Notes: generated by a model not told the origin, from the sequence alone. Counted from the stretch's first letter, positions 14,168 to 22,990 are shown. The stretch is DNA of 23,447 nt from JBFHNV01 sp965365655 (GCA_965365655.1 CBDUCN010000039.1:1-23447), one strand, 5' to 3'. Program-made: numbers and translations.

Positions 14168-15430
14168 ATGATCCGAGGCCACACGAACGCCTGCACGCCC
14201 GACGGCCTGACCACCTGCCACGAGTGCGATCTGCTGCACCGCCTCGCCCCGCTGGCGCCGGGCGAGCGGGCGCTGTGCACGCGCTGCGGCGCGGTGCTCT
14301 ACAGCGAGCCGGCCGGCGGCGTGCAACGTCCACTGGCGCTGGCCGTCGCCGCGCTCGGGCTGTTCGCGATCGCGAACCTGTTTCCGTTCCTCGCGCTGAA
14401 GCTGGAGGGCCGGGCGGAGGAGAACCTGGTCGTGTCCGGCGTGCTCGCGCTGTGGAACGCCGGGATGCCGGAACTCGCAGTGCTGGTGTTCCTGACCAGC
14501 ATCGCGTTCCCCGCGCTGACGCTCGCCGGGCTGGTGTGGCTGCTCGCGCCGCTCGCCGCGGGCATGCGCGCACCGGGCTCGGCGCTGGTCGTGCGCGCAC
14601 TCGCGGCGCTCGGGCCGTGGACGCTGCCGGGCGTGTTCATGCTGGGCGCGCTGATCGCCTTCGTGAAGCTGCAGGATCTCGCGACCATCGTGCCGGGCGT
14701 GTCGCTGTACGCGTTCGTCGGGCTGCTGCTCACCGCCACCGCGGCGCTCGCGAGCTTCGACGTGTCGCTGGTGTGGCCGCGGGTGGGTCCCGCGCCGCCG
14801 CCGGACCTCGCGCGAGGCGCCACCGCCCACGAGCACGGGCTGGTCGCGTGCCACACGTGCGCGCTGCTCTCGCCGCGGCCCGACGGCCACGCGCGCTGCC
14901 CGCGCTGCGCGAGTCCGTTGCACCACCCCCGCAAGCATGACAGCCTCGCGCGCACCTGGTCGCTGGTGATCGCCGCCGTGCTGCTGGTGGTGCCCGCGAA
15001 CGTGTACCCGGTGATGACCGTGATCCGCTTCGGGCAGGGAGAGCCCAGCACCATCCTGAGCGGCGTCGTGCACCTCGTGGCCGAGGGCATGTACGGGCTC
15101 GCGTTCATCGTCTTCTTCGCCAGCATCGTGGTGCCCTTGCTCAAGATCGGACTCCTGGTGTACCTGCTGCTGAGCGTGCAGCGTCGATCGCCGTGGCGCC
15201 CGCACGACCGCACGCGGCTGTACCGCCTCACCGAGGCGGTGGGCGCCTGGTCCATGGTCGACGTGTTCCTCGTGGGCCTGCTCAGCGCGCTGGTGAACCT
15301 GCAGTCGCTCGCGACCATCGCGCCGGGCATCGGCGCGAGCTTCTTCGCCGGGGTCGTCGTGACCACGATGTTCGCCGCGCAGAGCTTCGATCCGCGCCTC
15401 ATCTGGGACCACGCGGTGACGCGCCGGTGA
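14168..15430 (+). CDS. pqiA: Paraquat-inducible protein A (two-domain membrane protein)
   Basis: The 420-aa protein is a tandem duplication. Each half begins with a zinc-ribbon-like four-cysteine motif (Cys17/20/37/40 and Cys228/231/244/247) followed by about four membrane helices. The repeat is visible in the paired stretches KLQDLATIVPGVSLYAF and NLQSLATIAPGIGASFF, and in ANLFPFLAL and ANVYPVMTV. This matches E. coli PqiA (417 aa), the inner-membrane partner of the PqiB MCE needle, thought to feed or receive lipid without an ABC ATPase. An open frame extends upstream to 13892, but the ATG at 14168 begins the family-like sequence. The stop overlaps the pqiB start as GTGA. Confidence 0.95.
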   Translation: MIRGHTNACTPDGLTTCHECDLLHRLAPLAPGERALCTRCGAVLYSEPAGGVQRPLALAVAALGLFAIANLFPFLALKLEGRAEENLVVSGVLALWNAGMPELAVLVFLTSIAFPALTLAGLVWLLAPLAAGMRAPGSALVVRALAALGPWTLPGVFMLGALIAFVKLQDLATIVPGVSLYAFVGLLLTATAALASFDVSLVWPRVGPAPPPDLARGATAHEHGLVACHTCALLSPRPDGHARCPRCASPLHHPRKHDSLARTWSLVIAAVLLVVPANVYPVMTVIRFGQGEPSTILSGVVHLVAEGMYGLAFIVFFASIVVPLLKIGLLVYLLLSVQRRSPWRPHDRTRLYRLTEAVGAWSMVDVFLVGLLSALVNLQSLATIAPGIGASFFAGVVVTTMFAAQSFDPRLIWDHAVTRR

Positions 15431-17118
15431 GCGCCGGCGAGATGCACGAGCCGGGCGGACCGCCCGCGCCCGCGGTGCGTTCGCGCCGTGCGCCGTCGCT
15501 GATCTGGATCGTGCCGCTGGTGGTCGCGCTGGTGGGCGGCTGGCTGGTGTACAAGACGCTGTCGGAGAAGGGGCCGGTGATCACCGTGTCCTTCCGCACC
15601 GCGGAAGGCATCGAGATCGGCAAGACCAAGGTGCGCTACAAGAACATCGAGGTCGGACTGGTCGAGGGGGTGCGTTTCAGCGACGACTTCACGCACGTCG
15701 TGCTCACGATCCAGATGGCCGACAGCGCGCGCGCGTTCCTGCGCCGCGGTGCGCGCTTCTGGGTCGTGAAGCCGCAGCTCAGCGTGCGCGGGGTGTCCGG
15801 CCTGAGCACCCTGGTCTCGGGCGCCTACCTGGAGCTGGAGCCCGGGCAGGGCGCGGCGCAGCGCCACTTCGAGGGCCTGGAATCGCCGCCGCTGGTGACC
15901 GCGGACGAGGCCGGCACGCGGGTCACGCTGGTCTCCGAGCGGCTCGGGTCGCTGGACGCCGGCTCGCCGGTGTACTACCGCGACATCCTGGCCGGCGAGG
16001 TGCTGGGCCACGAGCTCGGCAGCGACCAGAGGAGCGTGCTCGTCTACGCGTTCGTGCGCGCGCCCTTCCACCGCCTGGTGCGCAGCAACAGCCGCTTCTG
16101 GAACGTGTCGGGCGTGGACGTGGACGTGAGCTCCGAGGGCCTGTCGGTGCGCACCGAGTCCATGCAGACGGTGCTCTTCGGCGGCATCGCGTTCGACACG
16201 CCGGAGGACGCGGAGCCGGTGAAGGCGGACCTCGACGACGTGATCTTCACGCTGTACGAGGACCGCGAGAGCATCGAGGAGCGCTCCTTCACGAAGCGGC
16301 TGCGCTTCGTGCTGTTCTTCGGCGGCTCGGTGCGCGGCCTCAACCTCGGCGCGCCGGTGGAGTTCAAGGGCATCAAGGTCGGACAGGTCGTGGACGTGCG
16401 CCTCGAGTTCGACCCCGCGGACACCACGTTCCGCATCCCCGTGCTGATCGAGATCGAGCCCGAGCGCGTGATCGCGCGCGGCGACGGCGAGGGGCAGGGC
16501 CCCGAGCAGATGCTGCGCACGCTGGTCGAGCGCGGCCTGCGCGCGCGCCTGCAGACCGGCAGCCTGCTGACCGGGCAGCTCTTCGTGGAGCTGGACATGC
16601 ACCCGGACACGCCGATCCGGCTGGTGAACAGCGCCGCCCCGTACCCGGAGCTGCCGACGATCCCGGCCAGCCTGGAGGAGATCGAGCGCTCGGTCAGGGC
16701 CTTCCTCGCAAAGCTCGAGAGCGTGGACCTCGAGGCGATCTCCGGCGAGCTGCAGGCGACGCTGGCCGGCGCCAGCGCGCTGGTCAACTCCGACGAGGTG
16801 CGCGGCGCGGTGCGCGACCTCGAGGGCGCGATGGGCAGCCTGCGCGGCATCCTGGCCAAGGTGGACCGGCGCGCGGAGCCGATCGCGGAGAACGCCGACG
16901 CCGCGCTCGGCGCCGCGCGCGACGCGCTCGCGAAGATGCAGGTCACCCTCGGCCTGGTCAACGAGGTGCTGCGCAGCGACTCGCCGCTGCAGTACCGGGT
17001 GGTCGAGATGGCCGAGGAGCTCACCGAGACGGCGCGCTCGATCCGCGTCTTCGTGGACCTGCTCGAGCGTCACCCCGACTCGTTCCTGTTCGGCAAGCCT
17101 GCACCGGGAGATCAGTGA
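15427..17118 (+). CDS. pqiB: PqiB, three-MCE-domain lipid-transport needle
   Basis: This 563-aa protein has an N-terminal anchor (about 23-42, LIWIVPLVVALVGGWLVY) and three MCE domains: about 50-140 (ITVSFRTAEGIEIGKTKVRYK), 156-258 (TLVSERLGSLDAGSPVYYRD) and 290-400 (GLNLGAPVEFKGIKVGQVVDV). A helical C-terminal region follows (about 415-560), with ALAKMQVTLGLVNEVLRSDSP. E. coli PqiB (546 aa) has the same layout and forms a hexameric tube plus coiled-coil needle across the periplasm. The start is GTG 15427, overlapping the pqiA stop. The stop overlaps the pqiC start by one base (TGATG). Domain content separates it from LetB/YebT, which has seven MCE domains. Confidence 0.95.
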   Translation: MSAGEMHEPGGPPAPAVRSRRAPSLIWIVPLVVALVGGWLVYKTLSEKGPVITVSFRTAEGIEIGKTKVRYKNIEVGLVEGVRFSDDFTHVVLTIQMADSARAFLRRGARFWVVKPQLSVRGVSGLSTLVSGAYLELEPGQGAAQRHFEGLESPPLVTADEAGTRVTLVSERLGSLDAGSPVYYRDILAGEVLGHELGSDQRSVLVYAFVRAPFHRLVRSNSRFWNVSGVDVDVSSEGLSVRTESMQTVLFGGIAFDTPEDAEPVKADLDDVIFTLYEDRESIEERSFTKRLRFVLFFGGSVRGLNLGAPVEFKGIKVGQVVDVRLEFDPADTTFRIPVLIEIEPERVIARGDGEGQGPEQMLRTLVERGLRARLQTGSLLTGQLFVELDMHPDTPIRLVNSAAPYPELPTIPASLEEIERSVRAFLAKLESVDLEAISGELQATLAGASALVNSDEVRGAVRDLEGAMGSLRGILAKVDRRAEPIAENADAALGAARDALAKMQVTLGLVNEVLRSDSPLQYRVVEMAEELTETARSIRVFVDLLERHPDSFLFGKPAPGDQ

Positions 17119-17747
17119 TGAGACGCCCGCCGGCACGTGACTGGATCGGCGCGGCGCTGCTCGCCGCGGCCCTGCTCGCCGGCTGCGCGGGCGGCGACAC
17201 GCCGGGCACGCGCTTCTACGTGCTGAGCGCGCTGCCCGAGGGCACCGCCGCCGTCGACGGCGCGCGCCGCGACCCGCCGCTGGCCCTCGACATCGCCCCG
17301 GTGCGCCTGCCGCAGTACCTCGCGCGCCCGCAGATCGTGACGCGTACCGCCGGCAACGAGATCGCGCTCGAGGAGTACCACCAGTGGGGCGGCAACCTCG
17401 CGAAGAACATGATGCGCGTGCTGGCGCGCAACCTGTCGCGGCTGCTCGCGACGCCCGAGATCACGCTGTTCTCGCGCCGCCCCCCGGCGCCGGCCGACGC
17501 GCGCCTGGAGATCGAGGTGCTCGAGTTCGAGCGCGGGCCGGACCGCCGCGTGCGCCTGTCGGCGCAGTGGCGGCTGCGCGCCGGCGACGACGGCGCGCCG
17601 GCGCTCGCGCGCATCAGCGAGCGCGCCAGCGCGCCGCTGCCGCCCGAGGCCGGCATGCAGGCCACGGTGTCCGCGATGAGCGACCTGCTCGCCGAGCTGA
17701 GCGTCGAGGTCGCGAACGCGGTGGTCGCGCTGGAGCGCGGCGGATGA
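17118..17747 (+). CDS. pqiC: PqiC outer-membrane lipoprotein
   Basis: This 209-aa lipoprotein has the lipobox LLAGC (Cys23) and an ABC_trans_aux domain: TRFYVLSALPEG, LALDIAPVRLPQYLARPQIVTRTAGNEI across the N-terminal half, and YHQWGGNLAKNMMRVLARNLSRLL in the centre. These are family features of PqiC, which ties the PqiB needle to the outer membrane. The E. coli protein is 187 aa. The ATG at 17118 has GGGAG upstream and overlaps the pqiB stop; a GTG three bases earlier is also possible. Its last codon and stop overlap the next gene's ATG (ATGA). It is a distant paralogue of the lipoprotein at 1-582. Confidence 0.93.
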   Translation: MRRPPARDWIGAALLAAALLAGCAGGDTPGTRFYVLSALPEGTAAVDGARRDPPLALDIAPVRLPQYLARPQIVTRTAGNEIALEEYHQWGGNLAKNMMRVLARNLSRLLATPEITLFSRRPPAPADARLEIEVLEFERGPDRRVRLSAQWRLRAGDDGAPALARISERASAPLPPEAGMQATVSAMSDLLAELSVEVANAVVALERGG

Positions 17748-18709
17748 CGCCGCGCGCGGCGGCATCGGGCGCCCGCGGGTCCCACCGGCATGCACGGTCC
17801 GCGGTGCCGCCGCGCGCGGCAGGGCGGCTCCGCGCGCTCGCCGGCGCGTGCGCGCTGCTCGCGACGACGGGCGTCGCGCAGGACGCCGCCCGGGCCGCGG
17901 ACGGGGACCGGGCGCAGTGGACCGGCGAGCGCATCATGCGCGAGGTGCAGGCCCGCCACGAGTCGTTCCCGTACGTGTACGAGGAGCAGACCATGGTCCT
18001 CACCGACGCCGGCGGCAACCGCACCGTGCGCCAGCTGCGGCGTTTCAGCCGGGTCGACGACGACGGCAGCGCGCGCCTGCTGCTGGTGTTCGACGCGCCG
18101 GAGGAGATCCGCGGCGTCGCGCTGCTCGCGCGCCGCGATCCGGACGGCAGCCACCACCAGGGGGTGTACCTGCCGGCCTTCGGCCCCGCGTTCAAGCGCC
18201 CCGGCGACGACGGGCGCGCCGGCAACTTCCTCGGCACCGACCTCGCGGTGGCCGATCTCACGCCGGATCCGCCGGGCGACTTCCGCTACGTGCGGGTCGA
18301 GGATCGCACCGTCGAGGAGGTGGACTACTTCGTCGTGGAGGCCTACCCCGCCGACCGCGCGGTGGAGCGGCGCACCGGCTACGGCCTGCGGCGCCACATG
18401 GTACGCCAGGACAACCTGGTCGTGACCCGCACGGACTTCTTCGACCGCGGCCTGCGCTTCGTGAAGCGGCTCACCCGCCACGACCTGAAGCGGGTCGACG
18501 GCGAGAGCTGGCGCGCGAACATGATCGTGGTCAGCGACGAGCGCGAGCACCATCGCACGCTGCTCAAGATCGACCGCCGCGTGTACTCGCCGGACTACGT
18601 GCCCGCGGAGATCTTCGAGCCGGCGTTCCTGCTCGCGAACGGCCACCTCCAGGGCCTCGACGACCGCGTCGCCGGACGCGTCGCGCGGGAGCGCGGCGAT
18701 GGCTCCTGA
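17744..18709 (+). CDS. LolA-like periplasmic outer-membrane lipoprotein-sorting protein
   Basis: The 321-aa protein has a signal peptide (hydrophobic core about 29-45, probable cleavage near 50) and then a LolA-like domain of the type annotated 'outer membrane lipoprotein-sorting protein'. Features are WTGERIMREVQARHESFPYVYEEQTMVL, RRFSRVDDDGSARLLLVFDAPEEIRGVALL, and YLPAFGPAFKRPGDDGRAGNFLGTDLAVADL read in sequence. The half-barrel LolA fold carries lipid or lipoprotein in the periplasm. This family is often found next to RND/MMPL transporters, as here. The N-terminus is long; GTG 17804 would give a more compact signal. The ATG overlaps the pqiC stop, so it appears to be the fourth gene of the pqi operon. 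Cargo is unknown. Confidence 0.85.
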   Translation: MTPRAAASGARGSHRHARSAVPPRAAGRLRALAGACALLATTGVAQDAARAADGDRAQWTGERIMREVQARHESFPYVYEEQTMVLTDAGGNRTVRQLRRFSRVDDDGSARLLLVFDAPEEIRGVALLARRDPDGSHHQGVYLPAFGPAFKRPGDDGRAGNFLGTDLAVADLTPDPPGDFRYVRVEDRTVEEVDYFVVEAYPADRAVERRTGYGLRRHMVRQDNLVVTRTDFFDRGLRFVKRLTRHDLKRVDGESWRANMIVVSDEREHHRTLLKIDRRVYSPDYVPAEIFEPAFLLANGHLQGLDDRVAGRVARERGDGS

Positions 18710-18739
18710 GGCCGGGCCGGCGCACGGCGCGCAGCCGCG

Positions 18740-21559
18740 ATGATCGAGCGCGTGCTGCTGCTGGGGCTGAACCACCGCCTGGTGGTGTTCGCGCTGCTCG
18801 CCCTCGTCACCGCGCTGGCGGCCGACGGGCTGCAGCGCCTGCGCGTCGACACCGGCCTGCACTCGCTGATCTCCGACGCCGACCCGGACCGCCAGGCCTA
18901 CCTGCGGGTCGCCGAGGAGTTCGGCTCCGACAACCGCACGCTGATCTACGTGCGCGACGAGCGGCTGTGGAGCCGCGCGAAGCTCGAGGCGCTGGAGCGA
19001 CTGCAGGAGAGCGTCGAGCAGCTCGACGAGGTGCAGCGGGTGGAGAGCATCCTGACGCTGCGCACCGTGCGCGGCGCGGGCGACACCCTGGACGCCCGTC
19101 CGCTGCTCGCGTCCGGCCCGCGCGACGACGACGCCGTCGCGCGTGCGCGCACCGACGCGCTCGCGAACCCGCTCATCGTCGGCAACTACCTCTCGGCGGA
19201 CGGCAACGCGACCGCGCTGATGGTGACCATCCGCCCCCCGGGCCTGGAGCCCGACTTCGACGCCGAGGTCGACGCCGCGCTGGAGCGCGCCCTCGCCCCG
19301 TTCCGCGACGAGTTCGGCCGCCTGTTCCAGATCGGCCCGTCGCGCATCAACGCGGAGCTCAAGTCGGCGCTGTTCCAGGACCTCGAGCTGCTCGCGCCGC
19401 TGTCGGCCGGGCTGCTGGCGCTGATCATCCTGCTGTTCCTCGGCAGCGTGTTCGCGGCGGTGGTGCCGCTGCTGACCGCCGCGCTCAGCCTCGCGTGGAC
19501 CTTCGGCCTGATGGGGCACCTCGGCATCCCGCTGAACATCCTGAGCGCGATGCTGCCGTCCCTGGTGGTGGTCATCGGGTCCACCGAGGACACCCACATG
19601 ATGGCGTCGTACTTCCAGGGCGTGAGCAAGGCGCCGCACGACGCGCCGGGCACCGGCGCGCGGCAGTTCGCGGCGCGCTTCATGCTGCGCAAGATGGGCG
19701 TGCCGCTGTTCCTCACCGTGCTCACCACGGCGCTCGGCTTCGCGAGCAACGTGTTCTCCAGCATCGAGCTGATCCGCGACTTCGCGCTGTCGGCGACCTT
19801 CGCGATCCTGGCCAACGGGCTGATCACGATCCTGCTGGTGCCGGCGCTGCTCAGCCTCGCCGGCCCGCGCACCGCGCGCGCCGGCGCCGGCGAGGACCGC
19901 GTGCCCGGCTTCACGGGACTGCTCGTGCGCCTGTTCGGCTTCGGCCGCCGGCGCCTGTCGGGCGTGATCCTGCTGTTCACCGCGGCGCTCTGCGGCTTCT
20001 TCCTGTACCAGGCGTCGAAGCTGTACGTCACCAACGACCCGTTCTCCTACTTCCGCGAGGACCGCCCGCTGCTGCGCGACGCGCGGGAGCTGCAGCGCGA
20101 GCTCGCGGGCGTGAAGGTGTTCTACGTGGTGCTCGAGTCCCGCCAGGACGGCGCCTTCCTCGAGCCCGCGAACCTCGCGCGCCTCGCGCGCGTGCAGGAG
20201 TTCATCGCCGAGCAGGGGATCTTCGACACCAGCATATCGGTGGCCGATCACCTGAAGCTGGTGAACCGCGAGTTCCACGGCGGCGACCCGGAGCACGCGC
20301 GCATCCCGCGCGAGCGCGATCTCGTCGCGCAGTACCTGCTGTTCTTCCACCGCGGCGATCTGCGCGGCTACCTGAGCCACGATCACCGCCGCGCGAACAT
20401 CCTCGTGCGCCACAACGTCAGCGACTCGCGCACGCTGAACGCGCACGTGCGCGAGCTGAAGGAGGTCGCTGCCGAGATCGCGGGCGCGGAGCTTCGCGCG
20501 TACGTCGTCGGCGAGAACCTGATGGTCAACGCCGCGGCCGAGGACCTGATCGGCGCCCAGGGCAAGTCGCTGGGCGTCCTGCTGGTGGTGATCTTCGTGA
20601 TCATGTCGATCATGTTCACGTCGCTGAAGGGCGGCTTCGTGTCGCTGGTGCCCAGCGTGGTGCCCATCGTGCTCATGTTCGGCGTCATGGGGCTTCTCGA
20701 CATCCCGTTGAACCCCGGCACCGCGATGGTCGCGGTGATCGCGATCGGCATCGCGATCGACGGCACCATCCACCTGTTCTCGCGCTATAACGAGCTGTGC
20801 CGGCAGACCTCGGACAACGAGCAGGCCGTGCGCGTGACGGTGGGCGAGGAGGCGGTGCCGGTGGTCGCGACCAGCCTCGCGCTGGCGCTCGGCTTCGGCG
20901 TCCTGCTGGCGTCGAACTTCTCGATCATCGCGCAGTTCGGCGCGCTGTCGGCGGCGACCATGCTCTTCGGCATCTTCGCGAACCTGCTGCTCACGCCGAT
21001 CATCCTGTCACGCATCCGCCTCGTCGGGCTGTACGACATCGTCGCGATGGACATGCAGCGCGACGTGCTGGAGTCGAGCCCGCTGTTCAAGGGCATGAGC
21101 AACTACCAGATCCGCAAGGCGATCCTGATCTCCGATGTCCAGGAGTTCGCCGCCGGCGACGCGCTGATGGAGCAGGGCACGCTGGGGCGCAGCATGTACC
21201 TGGTGCTGGAAGGCGACGTCGAGGTGGTGCGCCACGACCACGGCGAGGCGCGCCGGATCGCGCTGCGCGGCGCCGGCGACGTGTTCGGCGAGGTGGGCTA
21301 CGTGCGCGAGATCGAGCGTACCGCCGACGTGCGCGCGCTGAGCCCGGTGAAGGCGCTGCGCTTCGATTTCGAGCGCATGAAGCACGATCTGCGCTACTTC
21401 CCGAACATCGTCGCCGCGCTGAACTTCAACATCAGCCGCATCCTGGGCGAGCGCCTCGCGGAGGTGATGGGCGCCGACGACGACGCGGCGGCGCCCGCCG
21501 CCGGGCCGTCCGGCGGGAGCGGCCGCAGCCGGCCGGCGCCGGACGCGCCCGGCACGTAG
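18740..21559 (+). CDS. RND/MMPL-family exporter fused to C-terminal cyclic-nucleotide-binding domain
   Basis: The 939-aa protein has the RND layout: a first helix (about 10-30), periplasmic loop one (31-212), helices 2-6 (about 213-375), helix 7 (about 406-425), loop two (426-608) and helices 8-12 (about 609-757). Charged residues sit in helix 4 (IGSTEDTHMM, Glu283/Asp284) and helix 10 (IAIDGTIHL, Asp674), consistent with proton coupling. After helix 12 comes a cNMP-binding domain (about 775-900), with LVLEGDVEVV and a phosphate-binding cassette FGE (849-851) then RTA (860-862), correctly spaced and retaining Glu and Arg. Family relatives such as HpnN and MmpL3 export lipids. It starts 30 bases after the LolA-like gene, so it probably belongs to the pqi operon. 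The ligand (cAMP, cGMP or none) is not decided by sequence. Confidence 0.92.
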   Translation: MIERVLLLGLNHRLVVFALLALVTALAADGLQRLRVDTGLHSLISDADPDRQAYLRVAEEFGSDNRTLIYVRDERLWSRAKLEALERLQESVEQLDEVQRVESILTLRTVRGAGDTLDARPLLASGPRDDDAVARARTDALANPLIVGNYLSADGNATALMVTIRPPGLEPDFDAEVDAALERALAPFRDEFGRLFQIGPSRINAELKSALFQDLELLAPLSAGLLALIILLFLGSVFAAVVPLLTAALSLAWTFGLMGHLGIPLNILSAMLPSLVVVIGSTEDTHMMASYFQGVSKAPHDAPGTGARQFAARFMLRKMGVPLFLTVLTTALGFASNVFSSIELIRDFALSATFAILANGLITILLVPALLSLAGPRTARAGAGEDRVPGFTGLLVRLFGFGRRRLSGVILLFTAALCGFFLYQASKLYVTNDPFSYFREDRPLLRDARELQRELAGVKVFYVVLESRQDGAFLEPANLARLARVQEFIAEQGIFDTSISVADHLKLVNREFHGGDPEHARIPRERDLVAQYLLFFHRGDLRGYLSHDHRRANILVRHNVSDSRTLNAHVRELKEVAAEIAGAELRAYVVGENLMVNAAAEDLIGAQGKSLGVLLVVIFVIMSIMFTSLKGGFVSLVPSVVPIVLMFGVMGLLDIPLNPGTAMVAVIAIGIAIDGTIHLFSRYNELCRQTSDNEQAVRVTVGEEAVPVVATSLALALGFGVLLASNFSIIAQFGALSAATMLFGIFANLLLTPIILSRIRLVGLYDIVAMDMQRDVLESSPLFKGMSNYQIRKAILISDVQEFAAGDALMEQGTLGRSMYLVLEGDVEVVRHDHGEARRIALRGAGDVFGEVGYVREIERTADVRALSPVKALRFDFERMKHDLRYFPNIVAALNFNISRILGERLAEVMGADDDAAAPAAGPSGGSGRSRPAPDAPGT

Positions 21560-21596
21560 CGCGGGCACGCCGCGCGCGTGCACCGCCGATCGCCGC

Positions 21597-22835
21597 ATGC
21601 AGCCGTTCGCACCCATCGTCGCGACGCTCGCGCACCGCAACTACCGGCTCTACATGGCCGGCAACGCGGTGTCGCTGGTCGGGCTGTGGACGCAGCGCGT
21701 CGCGACCGGCTGGCTGGCCTGGGAGCTCACCGGGTCCGGCGCGTGGCTGGGCGCGGTCGCGGTCGCGGATCTGTGCCCGTCGCTCGTGGTGGGCCCGTTC
21801 GCGGGCGTGATCGCGGACCGGGTGGACCGGCTTCGCGTGATCCGCACCGCGCAGGCGCTGTCGATGCTGCAGGCCACGGCGCTCGCGCTGCTCGCCGCCG
21901 CCGGCTGGATGAGCATCGAGCTGCTGCTCGCGCTGGTGCTGGTCAACGGCGTCGTGGTGGGCGTGAACCAGCCGTCGCGCCTGTCGCTGGTCTCCAGCCT
22001 GGTGCCCAGGGCGAACCTGTCCACCGCGGTCGCGCTGAACTCCATCACCTTCAACCTCGCGCGCTTCGTCGGGCCGGCGGTGGCCGGCGTGCTGATCGTG
22101 TCGTACGGGGTCACCGCGGCCTTCGCCGTCAACGCGGCGACCTTTCTCGCGTTCCTGGTCGCGCTCGCGCGCATCCGGGTCGACGACGAGGCCGCGCGCC
22201 TCGCCGGGCGCCGGCCGGGCGGGGTGATCGCCGACATCGTGCAGGGGATGGGCTACGTGCGCGGCCACCGCGCGATCGGCCCGCTGCTGCTGCTCGCGAC
22301 CGTGACCGGGGCGGGCCTTCGCTGCGTCGTGGAGCTGCTGCCCGGCTTCGCCGCCGACGTGTTCGCGCGCGGCGCCGGCGGCCTCGCGGTGCTCGCCTCG
22401 GCGATCGGCATCGGCGCGGTGTGCGGCGGGCTGTGGCTCGCGCAGCGCGACGCCGTCGCCGGGCTCGCCCGGGTCGCGGTGGCCGCGAGCCTGGGCACCG
22501 CGCTCGCGGTGCTCGCGTTCACCGTGACCGGGTGGTTCTGGCTGGCCGCGGTCGCCGCGGTCGCGGCCGGCGCGTGCATGTCCACCGGCGGAATCGCGAC
22601 CCAGACCTGCGTGCAGATGGCGGCCGAACCGTCGCTGCGCGGGCGCACACTCGCGCTGTACGGCATCATCATGCGCGCCGCGCCGGCGGTGGGCGCGCTC
22701 GCGCTGGGCGCGCTGTCCGACCTGCTCGGGCTGAGGCTGCCGCTCACGCTGAGCGCGCTCGCGTGCCTCGCGGTGGCGTGGGCGACGTGGCGGCGGCGTG
22801 ACGCGCTGGAGGCCGCGCTGCAGTCGGCGCCGTGA
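21597..22835 (+). CDS. MFS transporter (EntS/MFS_3-like exporter)
   Basis: This 412-aa protein has about twelve hydrophobic segments. It begins ATLAHRNYRLYMAGNAVSLVGLWTQRVATGWL, typical of the MFS_3 (enterobactin-exporter-like) group across its first helix. The loop 2-3 motif GPFAGVIADRVDRLRVIR (66-83) is the MFS motif A variant with the Asp-Arg pair, and VGVNQPSRLSLVSSLVPRANLSTAVALNS spans the central helices. Members export siderophores, drugs or metabolites; the substrate here is unknown. It starts 37 bases after the RND gene and may share its transcript. A hairpin 28 bases beyond its stop may end the unit. Confidence 0.88.
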   Translation: MQPFAPIVATLAHRNYRLYMAGNAVSLVGLWTQRVATGWLAWELTGSGAWLGAVAVADLCPSLVVGPFAGVIADRVDRLRVIRTAQALSMLQATALALLAAAGWMSIELLLALVLVNGVVVGVNQPSRLSLVSSLVPRANLSTAVALNSITFNLARFVGPAVAGVLIVSYGVTAAFAVNAATFLAFLVALARIRVDDEAARLAGRRPGGVIADIVQGMGYVRGHRAIGPLLLLATVTGAGLRCVVELLPGFAADVFARGAGGLAVLASAIGIGAVCGGLWLAQRDAVAGLARVAVAASLGTALAVLAFTVTGWFWLAAVAAVAAGACMSTGGIATQTCVQMAAEPSLRGRTLALYGIIMRAAPAVGALALGALSDLLGLRLPLTLSALACLAVAWATWRRRDALEAALQSAP

Positions 22836-22863
22836 CGCGGGCCGGAAAGCACGGCGATCGCGG

Positions 22864-22884
22864 GGCCGGCATCGCGCGCCGGCC
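22864..22884 (+). terminator. Terminator-like hairpin after the MFS gene
   Basis: GGCCGGC and GCCGGCC form a perfect seven-base-pair stem around a seven-base loop (ATCGCGC), 28 bases past the MFS stop. There is no T-tract, so intrinsic termination is uncertain; position at the end of a long same-strand cluster is the main support. The rest of 22836-22975 shows no gene. Confidence 0.4.
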
Positions 22885-22975
22885 GGGGAAGGACGCGAGC
22901 GCGACGCTGACGCACGGCCTGCTGACACGACGGGGCCCGCGTTCGCGCTGCAGGCGCCGGTGAGGGGGTCGGTTG

Positions 22976-22990
22976 GGGTCGGACCAACCT
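22976..22990 (+). repeat. Left terminal inverted repeat of the MITE-like element
   Basis: GGGTCGGACCAACCT, perfect match to the reverse complement of 23205-23219. The left end can also self-pair, since GGTTGG at 22971-22976 matches CCAACC at 22984-22989 around a seven-base loop. Confidence 0.8.

Noticed and set aside
14299..17136. 945-codon open frame on the minus strand opposite pqiA and pqiB
   Set aside because: It is antisense to recognised genes, has Arg/His/Ala-rich low-complexity content and no family resemblance; long antisense frames are expected at this GC content.
17216..20773. 1185-codon minus-strand open frame opposite pqiC, LolA-like and RND genes
   Set aside because: It runs through several real genes on the other strand, rich in His/Arg/Glu/Gln shadows of GC-biased codons, without domains.
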